A model generated the notes under the pieces. It saw only the letters and a program-made list of their open reading frames with translations, made no database searches and had not been told where the DNA came from. A DNA stretch of 64,000 nt. Source: Bacteroides fragilis. Lineage in GTDB: Bacteria; Bacteroidota; Bacteroidia; Bacteroidales; Bacteroidaceae. Position numbers and translations under genes: made by a program. Below are positions 42,079 through 51,283 of this stretch, in pieces. The stretch covers positions 2,418,001 to 2,482,000 of the forward strand of contig NZ_CP018937.1 of assembly GCF_002849695.1 (NCBI RefSeq), given 5' to 3'. Positions within the stretch are counted from its first letter, which is position 1. Every line of letters begins with the position of its first letter.

Positions 42079-43355
42079 TGATTCTACTAAAGAATAATAT
42101 CAATACATTAGTATGGGCCGGCTTCAGTGTGATGCTATACATTATAGTATCACAAATTTTTCTTTTTCCCGAACCCGTCCTTTGGATGTCCAAGGCTATC
42201 ATACTCTTCTTCCTATTACGAGGAGTAAGGAAATATGCACCATTTAGGACTATAGATAAATATGGCTATATCATCACATGTGCCTTTATATTATGGCTGA
42301 TAATCGGTTTTTTAAAAAGCTGCCATTATGCAGAAGGATATTGGATGTGGAAGTTTATAATAAACACTTTACTTACAACATTATTTTATAGTATTATATT
42401 GATAGGTTCCAATCCATACTGGCTTCAAGGATTATATCGATGTTTTTGGAAATACTATCTTCCATTAATTGGAATTTCTATTCTATTATTACATGACCCC
42501 GGATACTTAAATTATCTTCCATATTCTACTTTATTACTTTTTTTTGCATTGATTCCGGGAAAGAGAAAATGGATCTTATTAGGGATTGTCCTCTTCTTTT
42601 TCATTACTCAAGAACAAAGAAATGACATGATTAAAATGTTAGTAGCATCCGCAATAGGTTTAGGCATTTCCTATTTTGGGAAGATCATTCCCTCCTGGTT
42701 TTTCAAATGTATCCATGTCGTTTTATTGGCACTTCCCATTGTATTGCTGTCTTTAGGAATAAGCGGAAAATTCAATATATTCAAAATGGATGAATATATA
42801 AAGGGAAATTATGAAGTAAAAGCCAAAGGAGCTGACGGGCGATATTATGAAGATAATTTAAAAGCAGATACCCGTACATTTATCTATAAAAATGTTTTTT
42901 ACACAATGAATAAATATAATGCTTGGATAACAGGACGAAGTCCTGCCTTTGGAGACGAAGGACCATTGTGGGTTGACAGAGGAAAAGATGAAACCACCAA
43001 ACTAATCGGAAGATACGGAAATGAAGTAGGAATATTAGATATCTTACTTTGGTATGGTCTTATAGGAGTTATCCTTTTTTTTCTAATGTATATCAGAGCC
43101 AGCTATTTAGCAATATACAAAAGCAAAAGTTTATATATGAAAGGAATCGGTATATATACAGCCTTCCTGTGGACATGGAGTTTCATTTGGGAAAAACCTT
43201 TATTTGAGACCTTCTTCATGATGAATATCATATTCTTGGGAGTTTGTTTCTCCAAACCATTCAGGATGATGACTGATAAAGATATGCAGCAGTGGGTGAA
43301 AGGGATTTTTTTAATCAAAAAACGAAAAAGATATGAAAGTTCTTTGGGTATCTAA
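42078..43355 (+). CDS. Wzy-like O-antigen/capsule polymerase
   Basis: The 425-residue protein has about 11 predicted membrane helices and one large periplasmic loop (about residues 235-320, containing the arginine-bearing ADTRTFIYKNVFYTMNKYNAWITGRSPAFGD), the topology of Wzy polymerases that link repeat units on the periplasmic face. No strong sequence family signature exists for such proteins, so the call rests on topology and context; it is the only candidate polymerase in the window. Overlaps the next gene by 23 bases. Confidence 0.8.
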   Translation: MILLKNNINTLVWAGFSVMLYIIVSQIFLFPEPVLWMSKAIILFFLLRGVRKYAPFRTIDKYGYIITCAFILWLIIGFLKSCHYAEGYWMWKFIINTLLTTLFYSIILIGSNPYWLQGLYRCFWKYYLPLIGISILLLHDPGYLNYLPYSTLLLFFALIPGKRKWILLGIVLFFFITQEQRNDMIKMLVASAIGLGISYFGKIIPSWFFKCIHVVLLALPIVLLSLGISGKFNIFKMDEYIKGNYEVKAKGADGRYYEDNLKADTRTFIYKNVFYTMNKYNAWITGRSPAFGDEGPLWVDRGKDETTKLIGRYGNEVGILDILLWYGLIGVILFFLMYIRASYLAIYKSKSLYMKGIGIYTAFLWTWSFIWEKPLFETFFMMNIIFLGVCFSKPFRMMTDKDMQQWVKGIFLIKKRKRYESSLGI

Positions 43356-44583
43356 TATTATCTTTCCGGAAGCTTGCAATGATTTGCGTATAACACCTCC
43401 GGTTGTAGGAGGATGGATGCATGCAGGCGCCATAGCTCTGTTGGAAAGCAATTCGCATCTGGATTTAGCGGTTGCTTCCTTATATCCGGGCACAGAATTA
43501 AAGATAATAACGAATCATAAAATACAATACTATTTAATTCCCCAAATAAAAGGGAATCAATATTACAACAAAGAATGGGAGCAATTTTTTAAACAAATAG
43601 AAGAACACTTCAAACCTGACATTATCCATATACATGGTTCGGAATACCCGTATTCATTGGCATGCGCCAAAACCTGTAACACTAAAAATATGGTTGTCTC
43701 TATACAAGGCATGGTGAGCGTGTATGCACAATATTATTTAGGAGGAATATCTATTAAGGAAATACAAAAAGCACGCACTTTTCGTGATATTATCCGAAAA
43801 GATAGTCTCCCCATACAACAGCATAAAATGTATCAACGCGGTGAATACGAACGCCAACTCTTACGCATCGTAAAACATGTAATAGGCAGAACCCGTTGGG
43901 ATCGGTCAAATGTATGGGCCATTTCTCCCAATGTAACATATCATTTCTGTAATGAAACATTACGCCCTACTTTTTACTATAAAAAATGGGAGTACCATAC
44001 TTGCCAAAAGCATACTATCTTTTTAAGTCAGGCACATTATCCAATCAAGGGATTGCAACAAGTAATAAAAGCTCTCCCTATTATTCTACAGTATTATCCT
44101 GACACACAAATATACGTTGCCGGGAATAATTTTATATCAACTTCCCTTTTACGAAAAAACGGTTTTGCAAACTACATACAAAGATTAATAAGAACATACC
44201 ATGTAGAACATACAATCCATTTTCTGGGTATACTTTCCGAAGAAGAAATGGCCGAACAATATACAAAGGCCCACGTATTCGTCTGTCCTTCAGCTATAGA
44301 GAACAGTCCTAATTCTGTAGGAGAAGCGCAATTAATAGGTACACCTTGTATAGCTTCTTATACAGGAGGAACTATGGATATGGTAACAGACAACGAAACA
44401 GGCTTTCTTTATCGATACGAAGAGACAGCTCTATTGGCACAACGAGTTTGTGAACTTTTTGAGAACAGTGAGTTATGTGAGAAATTAATGAAAAATGAAC
44501 GGAAAATAGCAATGTTACGACATAACAGAGAAATAAACGCTCAGAATTTGAATAACATTTATCAGTCCATATTAAAACAATGA
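43333..44583 (+). CDS. Glycosyltransferase family 4
   Basis: A 416-residue GT-B enzyme. The acceptor half carries KPDIIHIHGSEYPYSLACAKTC and the donor half HTIFLSQAHYPIKGLQQVIKALP and HVFVCPSAIENSPNSVGEAQLIGTPCIASYTGG, typical GT4 features with the EX7E glutamates. It starts inside the end of the Wzy gene in another frame and overlaps the acetyltransferase by ATGA, so translation is coupled on both sides. Confidence 0.92.
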   Translation: MKVLWVSNIIFPEACNDLRITPPVVGGWMHAGAIALLESNSHLDLAVASLYPGTELKIITNHKIQYYLIPQIKGNQYYNKEWEQFFKQIEEHFKPDIIHIHGSEYPYSLACAKTCNTKNMVVSIQGMVSVYAQYYLGGISIKEIQKARTFRDIIRKDSLPIQQHKMYQRGEYERQLLRIVKHVIGRTRWDRSNVWAISPNVTYHFCNETLRPTFYYKKWEYHTCQKHTIFLSQAHYPIKGLQQVIKALPIILQYYPDTQIYVAGNNFISTSLLRKNGFANYIQRLIRTYHVEHTIHFLGILSEEEMAEQYTKAHVFVCPSAIENSPNSVGEAQLIGTPCIASYTGGTMDMVTDNETGFLYRYEETALLAQRVCELFENSELCEKLMKNERKIAMLRHNREINAQNLNNIYQSILKQ

Positions 44584-45188
44584 TATTAAACTTAATCTAT
44601 AAGTCGGTCCGAAAAGTAAATGGAAAAATAAGAAATCTCCTTGAGAAAGCTTATTGTTGGTGGCTTTTAAAAGGAAATAATGTGCAATTTGAAGATTATC
44701 GCACATCAGGAATTCCTTATATCATGGTGGCTATGGGAGGAAAGTTTATTATCGGCAAAAAATTCGCAATGAATAACGGAATAAAAGGAAATCCCATGGG
44801 ATGTTACCAAAAATGCACTTTTTTCGTAGATAGGAATGCAGAATTAATTATCGGTAATAACGTAGGTATATCACAAGCAGCCTTGATCTGCCATAAATAC
44901 ATATCCATAGGTGATGACGTAAAAATAGGCGGAGGTGTATGCATCTATGACACAGACTTTCATTCTTTAAATCCGGAAATACGTAAAAGCAGTGACGACC
45001 TGAAAATGCGGATAGAGAAACCTGTCATCATTGAAAACAGTGTATTCATTGGAGCACAATCCATTATACTAAAAGGGGTTACTATTGGAAAAAACTCTAT
45101 CATTGGAGCAGGCTCTGTTGTGACCAAAAATGTACCTGCTAACCAAATATGGGCAGGGAATCCTGCCAGATTCATAAAAAATATATAA
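44580..45188 (+). CDS. Hexapeptide-repeat O-acetyltransferase
   Basis: The 202-residue protein has left-handed beta-helix repeats (IGNNVGISQAALICHKYISIGDDVKIGGGVCIYDTDFHSL, then VIIENSVFIGAQSIILKGVTIGKNSIIGAGSVVTKNVPANQIWAGNPARFIKNI), the layout of the maltose/galactoside acetyltransferase group. The catalytic His is likely the one in DTDFHSL. It would O-acetylate a sugar of the repeat unit. Confidence 0.92.
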   Translation: MILNLIYKSVRKVNGKIRNLLEKAYCWWLLKGNNVQFEDYRTSGIPYIMVAMGGKFIIGKKFAMNNGIKGNPMGCYQKCTFFVDRNAELIIGNNVGISQAALICHKYISIGDDVKIGGGVCIYDTDFHSLNPEIRKSSDDLKMRIEKPVIIENSVFIGAQSIILKGVTIGKNSIIGAGSVVTKNVPANQIWAGNPARFIKNI

Positions 45189-45191
45189 GTA

Positions 45192-46013
45192 ATGAAATCA
45201 ATAGCAGTTTTACTCACTGTCTTTAACCGGAAAGAGAAAACCCTCCAATGCCTTGGAAATCTTTACAAACAACTTCCCATCCAAGGATATAATGTTGATG
45301 TCTATCTAACCAATGACGGATGCACAGACGGTACACCGGAAGCTATCGCACAAAAATTCCCCGAAGTAAACATAATCCATTCGAAAGGAAATTTGTTTTG
45401 GAACCGGGGAATGTACACAGCTTGGGAAGAAGCAGCTAAAAGAAAAAAGTATGACTATTATTTATGGCTTAATGATGATACATTCTTATTCGACAACACA
45501 TTAAATAAGCTGTTGCTCCATAGTAAGCAAACCAATCAACAAGCAATAATTGTAGCTTCAATATGCTCCTCACAAAGAAATGAAACGACCTATAGCGGCC
45601 ACACCTCAAAAGGGAAAATAACTCCTAATGGTAACCTACAGGAATGCGAAACATTCAATGGAAACTGTGTTCTTATTCCTGCAATGATTTTCAATAAGAT
45701 AGGAAATCTGGATTGGACCTTCCGCCATGCCATAGGTGACTTAGATTACGGATACAGAGCGCGAAAAGCAGGGTTTAAAATATATGTGTCAACCGAGTAT
45801 TTAGGTATATGTGACCTGAATCCCCGCTTGCCGGCATGGGCACGAAAAGAAGTCCCATTGGTACAACGTATCAAAAATTTATATTCCCCATTGGGATATG
45901 CCGAACCGATCCCTTTCTTCCATTTTGAGAAAAGAAATTTCGGTTTATCTACAGCACTGAAGCATTTTATATCTATTCATATCCGAGTTTTATTCCCACA
46001 ACTATGGAAATAG
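45192..46013 (+). CDS. Glycosyltransferase family 2 (rhamnosyltransferase-like)
   Basis: This 273-residue GT-A enzyme has AVLLTVFNRKEKTLQCLGNL, YLTNDGCTDGTPEAI and WLNDDTFLFDNTLN (metal-binding acidic residues), and later FRHAIGDLDYGYRARKAGF, which fits the rhamnosyltransferase-like GT2 branch. Donor sugar is not certain. It is 3 bases after the acetyltransferase stop and overlaps the next gene by 10 bases. Confidence 0.92.
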   Translation: MKSIAVLLTVFNRKEKTLQCLGNLYKQLPIQGYNVDVYLTNDGCTDGTPEAIAQKFPEVNIIHSKGNLFWNRGMYTAWEEAAKRKKYDYYLWLNDDTFLFDNTLNKLLLHSKQTNQQAIIVASICSSQRNETTYSGHTSKGKITPNGNLQECETFNGNCVLIPAMIFNKIGNLDWTFRHAIGDLDYGYRARKAGFKIYVSTEYLGICDLNPRLPAWARKEVPLVQRIKNLYSPLGYAEPIPFFHFEKRNFGLSTALKHFISIHIRVLFPQLWK

Positions 46014-46864
46014 CCAATCAATCTTGTTTTGTTTTTCAAACAGATTCTAAGATCGTACAAGACGTATACCGCAACCAGCCAAACTATTTAATAGAATACA
46101 ATACACAGTGTACGGATAAGGATTATTGCGCTGTCTATTTTTGCAGCAATGATATCTATTATCCGAATACAGAAGAGATTTTCAAGAAAAGAATTATTGA
46201 GAAGAATTTCTTCGAATGGTATGGTTCACGCATAAAAAAAGCGTATAAACATATCTTCATACGAGATGTATTCAAACAATGGTATTTGGCAGGAATCAAT
46301 TCAAACATAAACACTCCGGAAAAGCTAATCGAATTTCTAAGAAAAGAAACCGAAGGATATCATACCGTGATGTTAGGAAGCTCAGCCGGAGCATATGCCG
46401 CCATCTTATATGGCTCTCTACTTCAAACAAAGAAGGTACTCGCATTTAATCCGCAATACGAATTGAAATCGTTATTGAACCGAAGTTCAGAAAAGATTAA
46501 TCCTCTTGTTTTCAGACTGGAAAAGAGTGGCAAAAACAAATATTTCGATATCATCCCATTCCTTAATCCGCATACCGATATTTATTATTTCTATTCGAAT
46601 GGTTCACAATGGGATATTGAACAGCATAAACATATAGCAGATCTAAAAGGGATTTACCAACTACCATTTAAGTCAGCCCATCACGGTATACCATTCCTAA
46701 AAGTCGCACTACCAGTTGTTTTAAACTTAAAAGATGAACGATTAAAAAAGATGCAGAATCATGTTCAACATCCTATTCTTTTTACCATCAAGATGGTAGG
46801 AATCCGGAAAACAATCTTAGGAATCATAACACAGATTTATAAAGCATATCAAAAAAGACATTAA
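46004..46864 (+). CDS. Putative alpha/beta-hydrolase-like protein in the polysaccharide operon
   Basis: I do not recognise a named family. The 286-residue protein has HTVMLGSSAGAYAAILYGSLL with a GxSxG nucleophile elbow (Ser127), DIYYFYSNGSQWDIEQHKHIADL as the possible acid region, and KSAHHGIPFLK with a candidate catalytic His. No signal peptide, so cytoplasmic. It could be an esterase acting on a polysaccharide intermediate or a non-catalytic transferase. Start overlaps the GT2 gene by 10 bases, confirming operon membership. Confidence 0.6.
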   Translation: MEIANQSCFVFQTDSKIVQDVYRNQPNYLIEYNTQCTDKDYCAVYFCSNDIYYPNTEEIFKKRIIEKNFFEWYGSRIKKAYKHIFIRDVFKQWYLAGINSNINTPEKLIEFLRKETEGYHTVMLGSSAGAYAAILYGSLLQTKKVLAFNPQYELKSLLNRSSEKINPLVFRLEKSGKNKYFDIIPFLNPHTDIYYFYSNGSQWDIEQHKHIADLKGIYQLPFKSAHHGIPFLKVALPVVLNLKDERLKKMQNHVQHPILFTIKMVGIRKTILGIITQIYKAYQKRH

Positions 46865-46876
46865 ACCATTATCAAT

Positions 46877-48190
46877 ATGAATATAGCAGTAGTAGGTACA
46901 GGTTATGTCGGATTAGTATCCGGCACTTGCTTTGCGGAAATGGGAGTCAACGTGACTTGTGTAGACGTGAACGAAGAAAAGATAACAAGATTATTACAAG
47001 GACAAATCCCTATTTACGAGCCGGGGTTAGAGGAGATGGTACTCCGTAATCATCGGGAGGGCAGATTGAATTTCACCACAGATATTACAACATGCCTGGA
47101 CAATGTGGATGTTGTTTTTAGTGCGGTAGGTACTCCCCCGGACGAAGATGGCAGTGCTGACCTGACCTATGTACTTGAAGTTGCCCGTACAGTGGGCCGG
47201 ACTATGAAGAGGTACCTGATACTTGTTACCAAATCGACCGTACCCGTTGGTACCGCAAAGAAAGTCAAGGCAGCCATTCAGGAGGAACTGGATAAGAGAG
47301 GAGTAGAAATAGAATTTGATGTGGCTTCGAATCCGGAATTCCTGAAAGAAGGTGCCGCCATAAAAGACTTTATGAGCCCCGACCGGGTAGTGGTGGGCGT
47401 AGAATCAGAAAGAGCCAGAGAGCTTATGAGTAAACTCTACAAGCCATTTATGATGAACAATTATCGAATTATTTTTACAGATATTCCTTCGGCAGAAATG
47501 ATAAAATACGCGGCAAACTCAATGCTGGCCACACGTATCAGTTTCATGAATGATATCGCAAACCTATGCGAGGTGGTGGGTGCGGATGTGAACATGGTGC
47601 GTAAAGGTATCGGAGCGGACAGCCGTATCGGAAGTAAATTCCTCTATCCGGGATGTGGATATGGAGGTAGTTGTTTCCCCAAGGATGTAAAAGCATTGAT
47701 AAAAACAGCCGAAAAAAATGGCTACGAAATGAAAGTGTTGAAAGCAGTGGAAGAGGTAAACGAAAGTCAGAAAAGCATTCTATTTAAAAAACTTTCAGCC
47801 TATTATGGAGGAGCTTTAAAAGGAAAAACCATTGCCATCTGGGGATTGGCTTTTAAACCGGAAACAGATGATATGCGTGAAGCTACGGCTTTGGTCACAA
47901 TTGACGAATTACTCAAAGCAGGATGCAAGGTACGTGTATACGATCCGATAGCAATGGATGAATGCCATCGCCGTATAGGTGAGGCAGTAGAGTATGCCGC
48001 AGATATGTATGATGCGATTCTAAACGCAGACGCATTGCTGCTAATAACAGAATGGAAACAGTTCCGTCTGCCAAGCTGGGGGGTATTGCAGAAATCAATG
48101 AACAAAACACTAATCATTGACGGACGTAACATATATGATGCGCAAGAAATGAAGAATTTAGGATTTGAATACAGTTGTATCGGACGATGA
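46877..48190 (+). CDS. ugd: UDP-glucose 6-dehydrogenase
   Basis: The 437-residue enzyme oxidises UDP-glucose to UDP-glucuronic acid with two NAD. The N-terminal Rossmann motif is VGTGYVGLVSGTCFAEMG; SNPEFLKEGAAIKDF holds the substrate-binding residues; the catalytic Cys is in PGCGYGGSCFPKDVKAL; the C-terminal UDP-binding domain has GLAFKPETDDMREA. It is more GC-rich than its neighbours and suggests that the polymer contains glucuronic acid or a derivative. Its stop overlaps the start of the next gene (ATGA). Confidence 0.97.
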   Translation: MNIAVVGTGYVGLVSGTCFAEMGVNVTCVDVNEEKITRLLQGQIPIYEPGLEEMVLRNHREGRLNFTTDITTCLDNVDVVFSAVGTPPDEDGSADLTYVLEVARTVGRTMKRYLILVTKSTVPVGTAKKVKAAIQEELDKRGVEIEFDVASNPEFLKEGAAIKDFMSPDRVVVGVESERARELMSKLYKPFMMNNYRIIFTDIPSAEMIKYAANSMLATRISFMNDIANLCEVVGADVNMVRKGIGADSRIGSKFLYPGCGYGGSCFPKDVKALIKTAEKNGYEMKVLKAVEEVNESQKSILFKKLSAYYGGALKGKTIAIWGLAFKPETDDMREATALVTIDELLKAGCKVRVYDPIAMDECHRRIGEAVEYAADMYDAILNADALLLITEWKQFRLPSWGVLQKSMNKTLIIDGRNIYDAQEMKNLGFEYSCIGR

Positions 48191-49284
48191 AAAAAAGCAA
48201 AGCATTAGTCTTCTATCAATATCTACCCCCATGGAGAGTAGATATATTCAATGAGATGGGTAAACTCTATGATTTAACTATCGTATTTACAGATGCAGAA
48301 TGCGAAGGGTTCACATACAATAGACAAGATTTACTAAATAAACTACAGAATATAAATACTGTATTTTTAAATAATGGCTTTAAAATAGGAAATAGACCTG
48401 TACGCCTGGGAATATTAAAACTTATAAGAAAGCATAAACCAGATATCGTATTCTCTCATGAATATTCGCCAACAAGTGTATTGGTAGCATTATACAAAAA
48501 GTTGAAAATGTGTTCATACAAATACTATATAACAACTTCTGATAATTTAGAGATAGCAAAAGCGGTAAATGGCGCCAAATCCATAGCAAGAAAATTTATT
48601 TTAAATAATTCAAATGGAATTATTGTATATAGTCAAAACGTAAAACAATGGTATCAAAAGAAATTTCCTTTATTACAAGTAGAAGTTTGTCCCAATATAC
48701 AAAATCCACAATCTTTATTATCCTATCGACCACAATTTGAAATAATAATCAAGCAAAATAAAGAAAAATATAACATACAAGATGAAATAATAATTTTGTA
48801 TATAGGAAGATTAGTAAAAATTAAAGGGTTAGATCTGTTGCTCAATGCTTTATCTAAAGTTCAAAACAAAAATTTCAAACTTATTATTGTTGGAACCGGA
48901 AAAGAAAAAAAAGGTTTAGAAGAACAAGCCAAAATACTTAAAATTGAAGAAAAAGTTGTATTTACTGGATATAGTAATGGTATAGAACTATATGCTTGGT
49001 ATGATGTCGCAAATTTCTTAATTCTTCCTAGTCTTTATGAACCCTTCGGTGCCGTTGTAAATGAAGCATTAATTTATGGATGCCCAGTAATAGCCAGCCA
49101 ATATATTGGAGCAGTAGACTTTATTAATTCTTCAAATGGCATAGTATTTAACCCACTTAAAAAAGATGAATTTATTAAGACTCTCAATATAGCTTTTCAA
49201 AAATATCCAAAAAGAAAAAGACCGGCAGAGAATCTAATGCCTTGTACTTTTAATGAATATATAAAGGTTTTCCACAAATTATGA
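48187..49284 (+). CDS. Glycosyltransferase family 4
   Basis: I start at the ATG in the ATGA overlap with ugd (48187, MKKSKALVFYQYLPPWRVDIFNEM, 365 residues); the longer frame from 48175 would reach back into ugd. Donor-site motifs: ILYIGRLVKIKGLDLLLNALS, KLIIVGTGKEKKGLEEQ and FLILPSLYEPFGAVVNEALIYGCPVIAS, with the EX7E pattern intact. One of four GT4 enzymes here. Very AT-rich. Confidence 0.92.
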   Translation: MKKSKALVFYQYLPPWRVDIFNEMGKLYDLTIVFTDAECEGFTYNRQDLLNKLQNINTVFLNNGFKIGNRPVRLGILKLIRKHKPDIVFSHEYSPTSVLVALYKKLKMCSYKYYITTSDNLEIAKAVNGAKSIARKFILNNSNGIIVYSQNVKQWYQKKFPLLQVEVCPNIQNPQSLLSYRPQFEIIIKQNKEKYNIQDEIIILYIGRLVKIKGLDLLLNALSKVQNKNFKLIIVGTGKEKKGLEEQAKILKIEEKVVFTGYSNGIELYAWYDVANFLILPSLYEPFGAVVNEALIYGCPVIASQYIGAVDFINSSNGIVFNPLKKDEFIKTLNIAFQKYPKRKRPAENLMPCTFNEYIKVFHKL

Positions 49285-49847
49285 AAATAAATTATCACAA
49301 TATGCCAACAGGAAGAAGTAAATTCAATTTCTTGCTAAGGTATATAATGAACATAATACGCACTTGGTATCTTTTCCATTTTAAATATCCATGGGTAAAA
49401 TATAATGGTTTCGTAAGAATAATGCCTCATACATCTTTCGCCAAAATGGATATATCAATTGGTAACAATGTACAATTTGGAAATTATTGTAATGTGGCTT
49501 CTAATGTTAAATTTGGGAATTATATACTTATAGCAGGAAGAGTCTGTTTTATTGGACGAAATGATCATGTATTCACTTCTCCAGGAGAATATATTTGGAA
49601 TGGTGAAAGAGGAAAAGACGGACTTACAATAGTTGAAGATGACGTATGGATAGGGCACAACTCTACCATAATAGCAGGTATCACCATTGGAAAAGGATCC
49701 ATAATAGCTTCAGGATCGATCGTCAATAAAAACGTTCCACCATGCGAAATATGGGGAGGAGTTCCGGCGAAAAAAATCAGAGATAGATTCTCTAATATCT
49801 CAGAAAAAGAATATCATCTTCAATTTTTAAACAGAAATTCATACTAA
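49281..49847 (+). CDS. Hexapeptide-repeat acyltransferase
   Basis: The 188-residue protein has beta-helix repeats from ISIGNNVQFGNYCNVASNVKFGNYILIAGRVCFIGRNDHVF to VEDDVWIGHNSTIIAGITIGKGSIIASGSIVNKNVPPCEIWGGVPAKKIRDRF. The His in GRNDHVF is the likely catalytic base. It probably acetylates a sugar; second such enzyme in the locus. Overlaps the preceding gene by ATGA. Confidence 0.9.
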   Translation: MKINYHNMPTGRSKFNFLLRYIMNIIRTWYLFHFKYPWVKYNGFVRIMPHTSFAKMDISIGNNVQFGNYCNVASNVKFGNYILIAGRVCFIGRNDHVFTSPGEYIWNGERGKDGLTIVEDDVWIGHNSTIIAGITIGKGSIIASGSIVNKNVPPCEIWGGVPAKKIRDRFSNISEKEYHLQFLNRNSY

Positions 49848-49866
49848 ATTTAGTTCGTTACAAAAA

Positions 49867-51099
49867 ATGTTATCTATATTAATTAATGCCTACGCTTGTT
49901 CACCCAATATGGGTAGTGAGCCCGGAATGGCTTGGAATTGGTGTACAAATCTTGCCAAATATTGTGAATTACACATCATCACTGAAGGCGAATTCAAAGA
50001 CAAGATAGAAGCGACAGTCCCTAGTCTACCTCAAGGGAAGAATATGCACTTTTATTACAATCCAGTATCGGAAGAAGTAAGAAAGATGTGTTGGAATCAA
50101 GGAGATTGGCGTTTCTATTATTACTACAAAAAATGGCAAAAAAAGACCTTAAAGATAGCAAATAATATCATAAAAAACAATCGAATAGACATCATACACC
50201 AACTTAACATGATCGGCTTTAGAGAGCCCGGATATCTTTGGAAAATTGAAAGAGTTCCATTTATTTGGGGACCAATAAATGCAAAAGAAAAATTTCCCAC
50301 ATCATATTTAAATAAAGCTGGATGGAAAAACAAATTATTCATATATAGCAAAAACATATTAAATATGATACAATTAAGATCTGCAACAAGAGTTAAGAAT
50401 GCTATCAATAAGGCAAATTTCGTGATAGCGGCATCATCAGACTCGCAACAAGCATTAAAAAAATATTTTCAATGCAATGCTATCTTAATAAATGAATCAG
50501 GCTGTGAAATATCAAATGTCCCATTAGTATTTCCTAAACATAATAATACTTCTTTAGAGCTCCTTTGGGTGGGTAGATTTATTTTCACTAAACAACTAAC
50601 GCTCGCCTTAGAAACAATCGCAACAATCAAAAAGTTGAATATAAGATTACATATTGTTGGAGGAAGCTTAGAAGAAGAATTACAATATAAAGATATAACG
50701 AAAAAGTTAAAGATTGAAAGTAATTGTGTATGGCACAGCAGAATTTCCCATGAAGAGGTCCAAAAACTGATGCGAATCTGCGATCTATTCTTTTTCACCA
50801 GTATAGCAGAAGGTACTCCACATGTTATATTAGAAGCATTCAGCAACAACTTACCTGTATTATGTTTTAACACTTGTGGCCATGGAGATTCTGTCAACGA
50901 ACAAGTGGGAGTAAAAGTTCCCTTATCTACTCCGCAACAATCCATCAACGATTTTGCGGAGAAGATAACATATCTATTCAACCACAGAGATGTACTAAAG
51001 CAAATGTCTGAAAATTGCAAAGCCCGTCAAGAGGAACTATCGTGGGATAATAAAGCCAAGCAGATGATTAGTCTATATGAAAAAGTATTGTCACAATAA
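49867..51099 (+). CDS. Glycosyltransferase family 4
   Basis: This 410-residue GT-B enzyme begins LSILINAYACSPNMGSEPGMAWNWC, a start typical of a GT4 subgroup, and has LLWVGRFIFTKQLTLALETIA and DLFFFTSIAEGTPHVILEAFSNNLPVLCFNTCGHGD in the donor half. It is the last gene of the upxY-led AT-rich run; 184 bases of leader sequence separate it from the next unit. Confidence 0.92.
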   Translation: MLSILINAYACSPNMGSEPGMAWNWCTNLAKYCELHIITEGEFKDKIEATVPSLPQGKNMHFYYNPVSEEVRKMCWNQGDWRFYYYYKKWQKKTLKIANNIIKNNRIDIIHQLNMIGFREPGYLWKIERVPFIWGPINAKEKFPTSYLNKAGWKNKLFIYSKNILNMIQLRSATRVKNAINKANFVIAASSDSQQALKKYFQCNAILINESGCEISNVPLVFPKHNNTSLELLWVGRFIFTKQLTLALETIATIKKLNIRLHIVGGSLEEELQYKDITKKLKIESNCVWHSRISHEEVQKLMRICDLFFFTSIAEGTPHVILEAFSNNLPVLCFNTCGHGDSVNEQVGVKVPLSTPQQSINDFAEKITYLFNHRDVLKQMSENCKARQEELSWDNKAKQMISLYEKVLSQ

Positions 51100-51181
51100 C
51101 AGAAGGAAAGGCACACCACATGAAAACAATATGCACAGATATCTTTTTTCAATAAAATTTTTCTCTTTATCCGAAAAAGCA

Positions 51182-51189
51182 TACCTTTG
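51182..51189 (+). promoter_or_regulatory. -7 box of the second polysaccharide unit
   Basis: TACCTTTG matches TAnnTTTG, about 95 bases before the WecG-like gene. No TTTG at the -33 distance. Read-through from the upxY operon is also possible. Confidence 0.45.
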
Positions 51190-51229
51190 CAAAGAAATTC
51201 TTACCACATCATTCGAAAGCCTGTTCTTC

Positions 51230-51252
51230 GTGACAGGTAACAGCGTAGCGTA
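51230..51252 (+). promoter_or_regulatory. Second ops-like antitermination element
   Basis: Identical to the element at 35679-35701 except for one base (A instead of C at position 13). It lies about 34 bases after the expected transcription start and 31 bases before the ATG of the WecG-like gene, so position within the leader is also similar. Confidence 0.6.
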
Positions 51253-51283
51253 CTTATAACCACCCATTCCTTTTTCACAAAAC

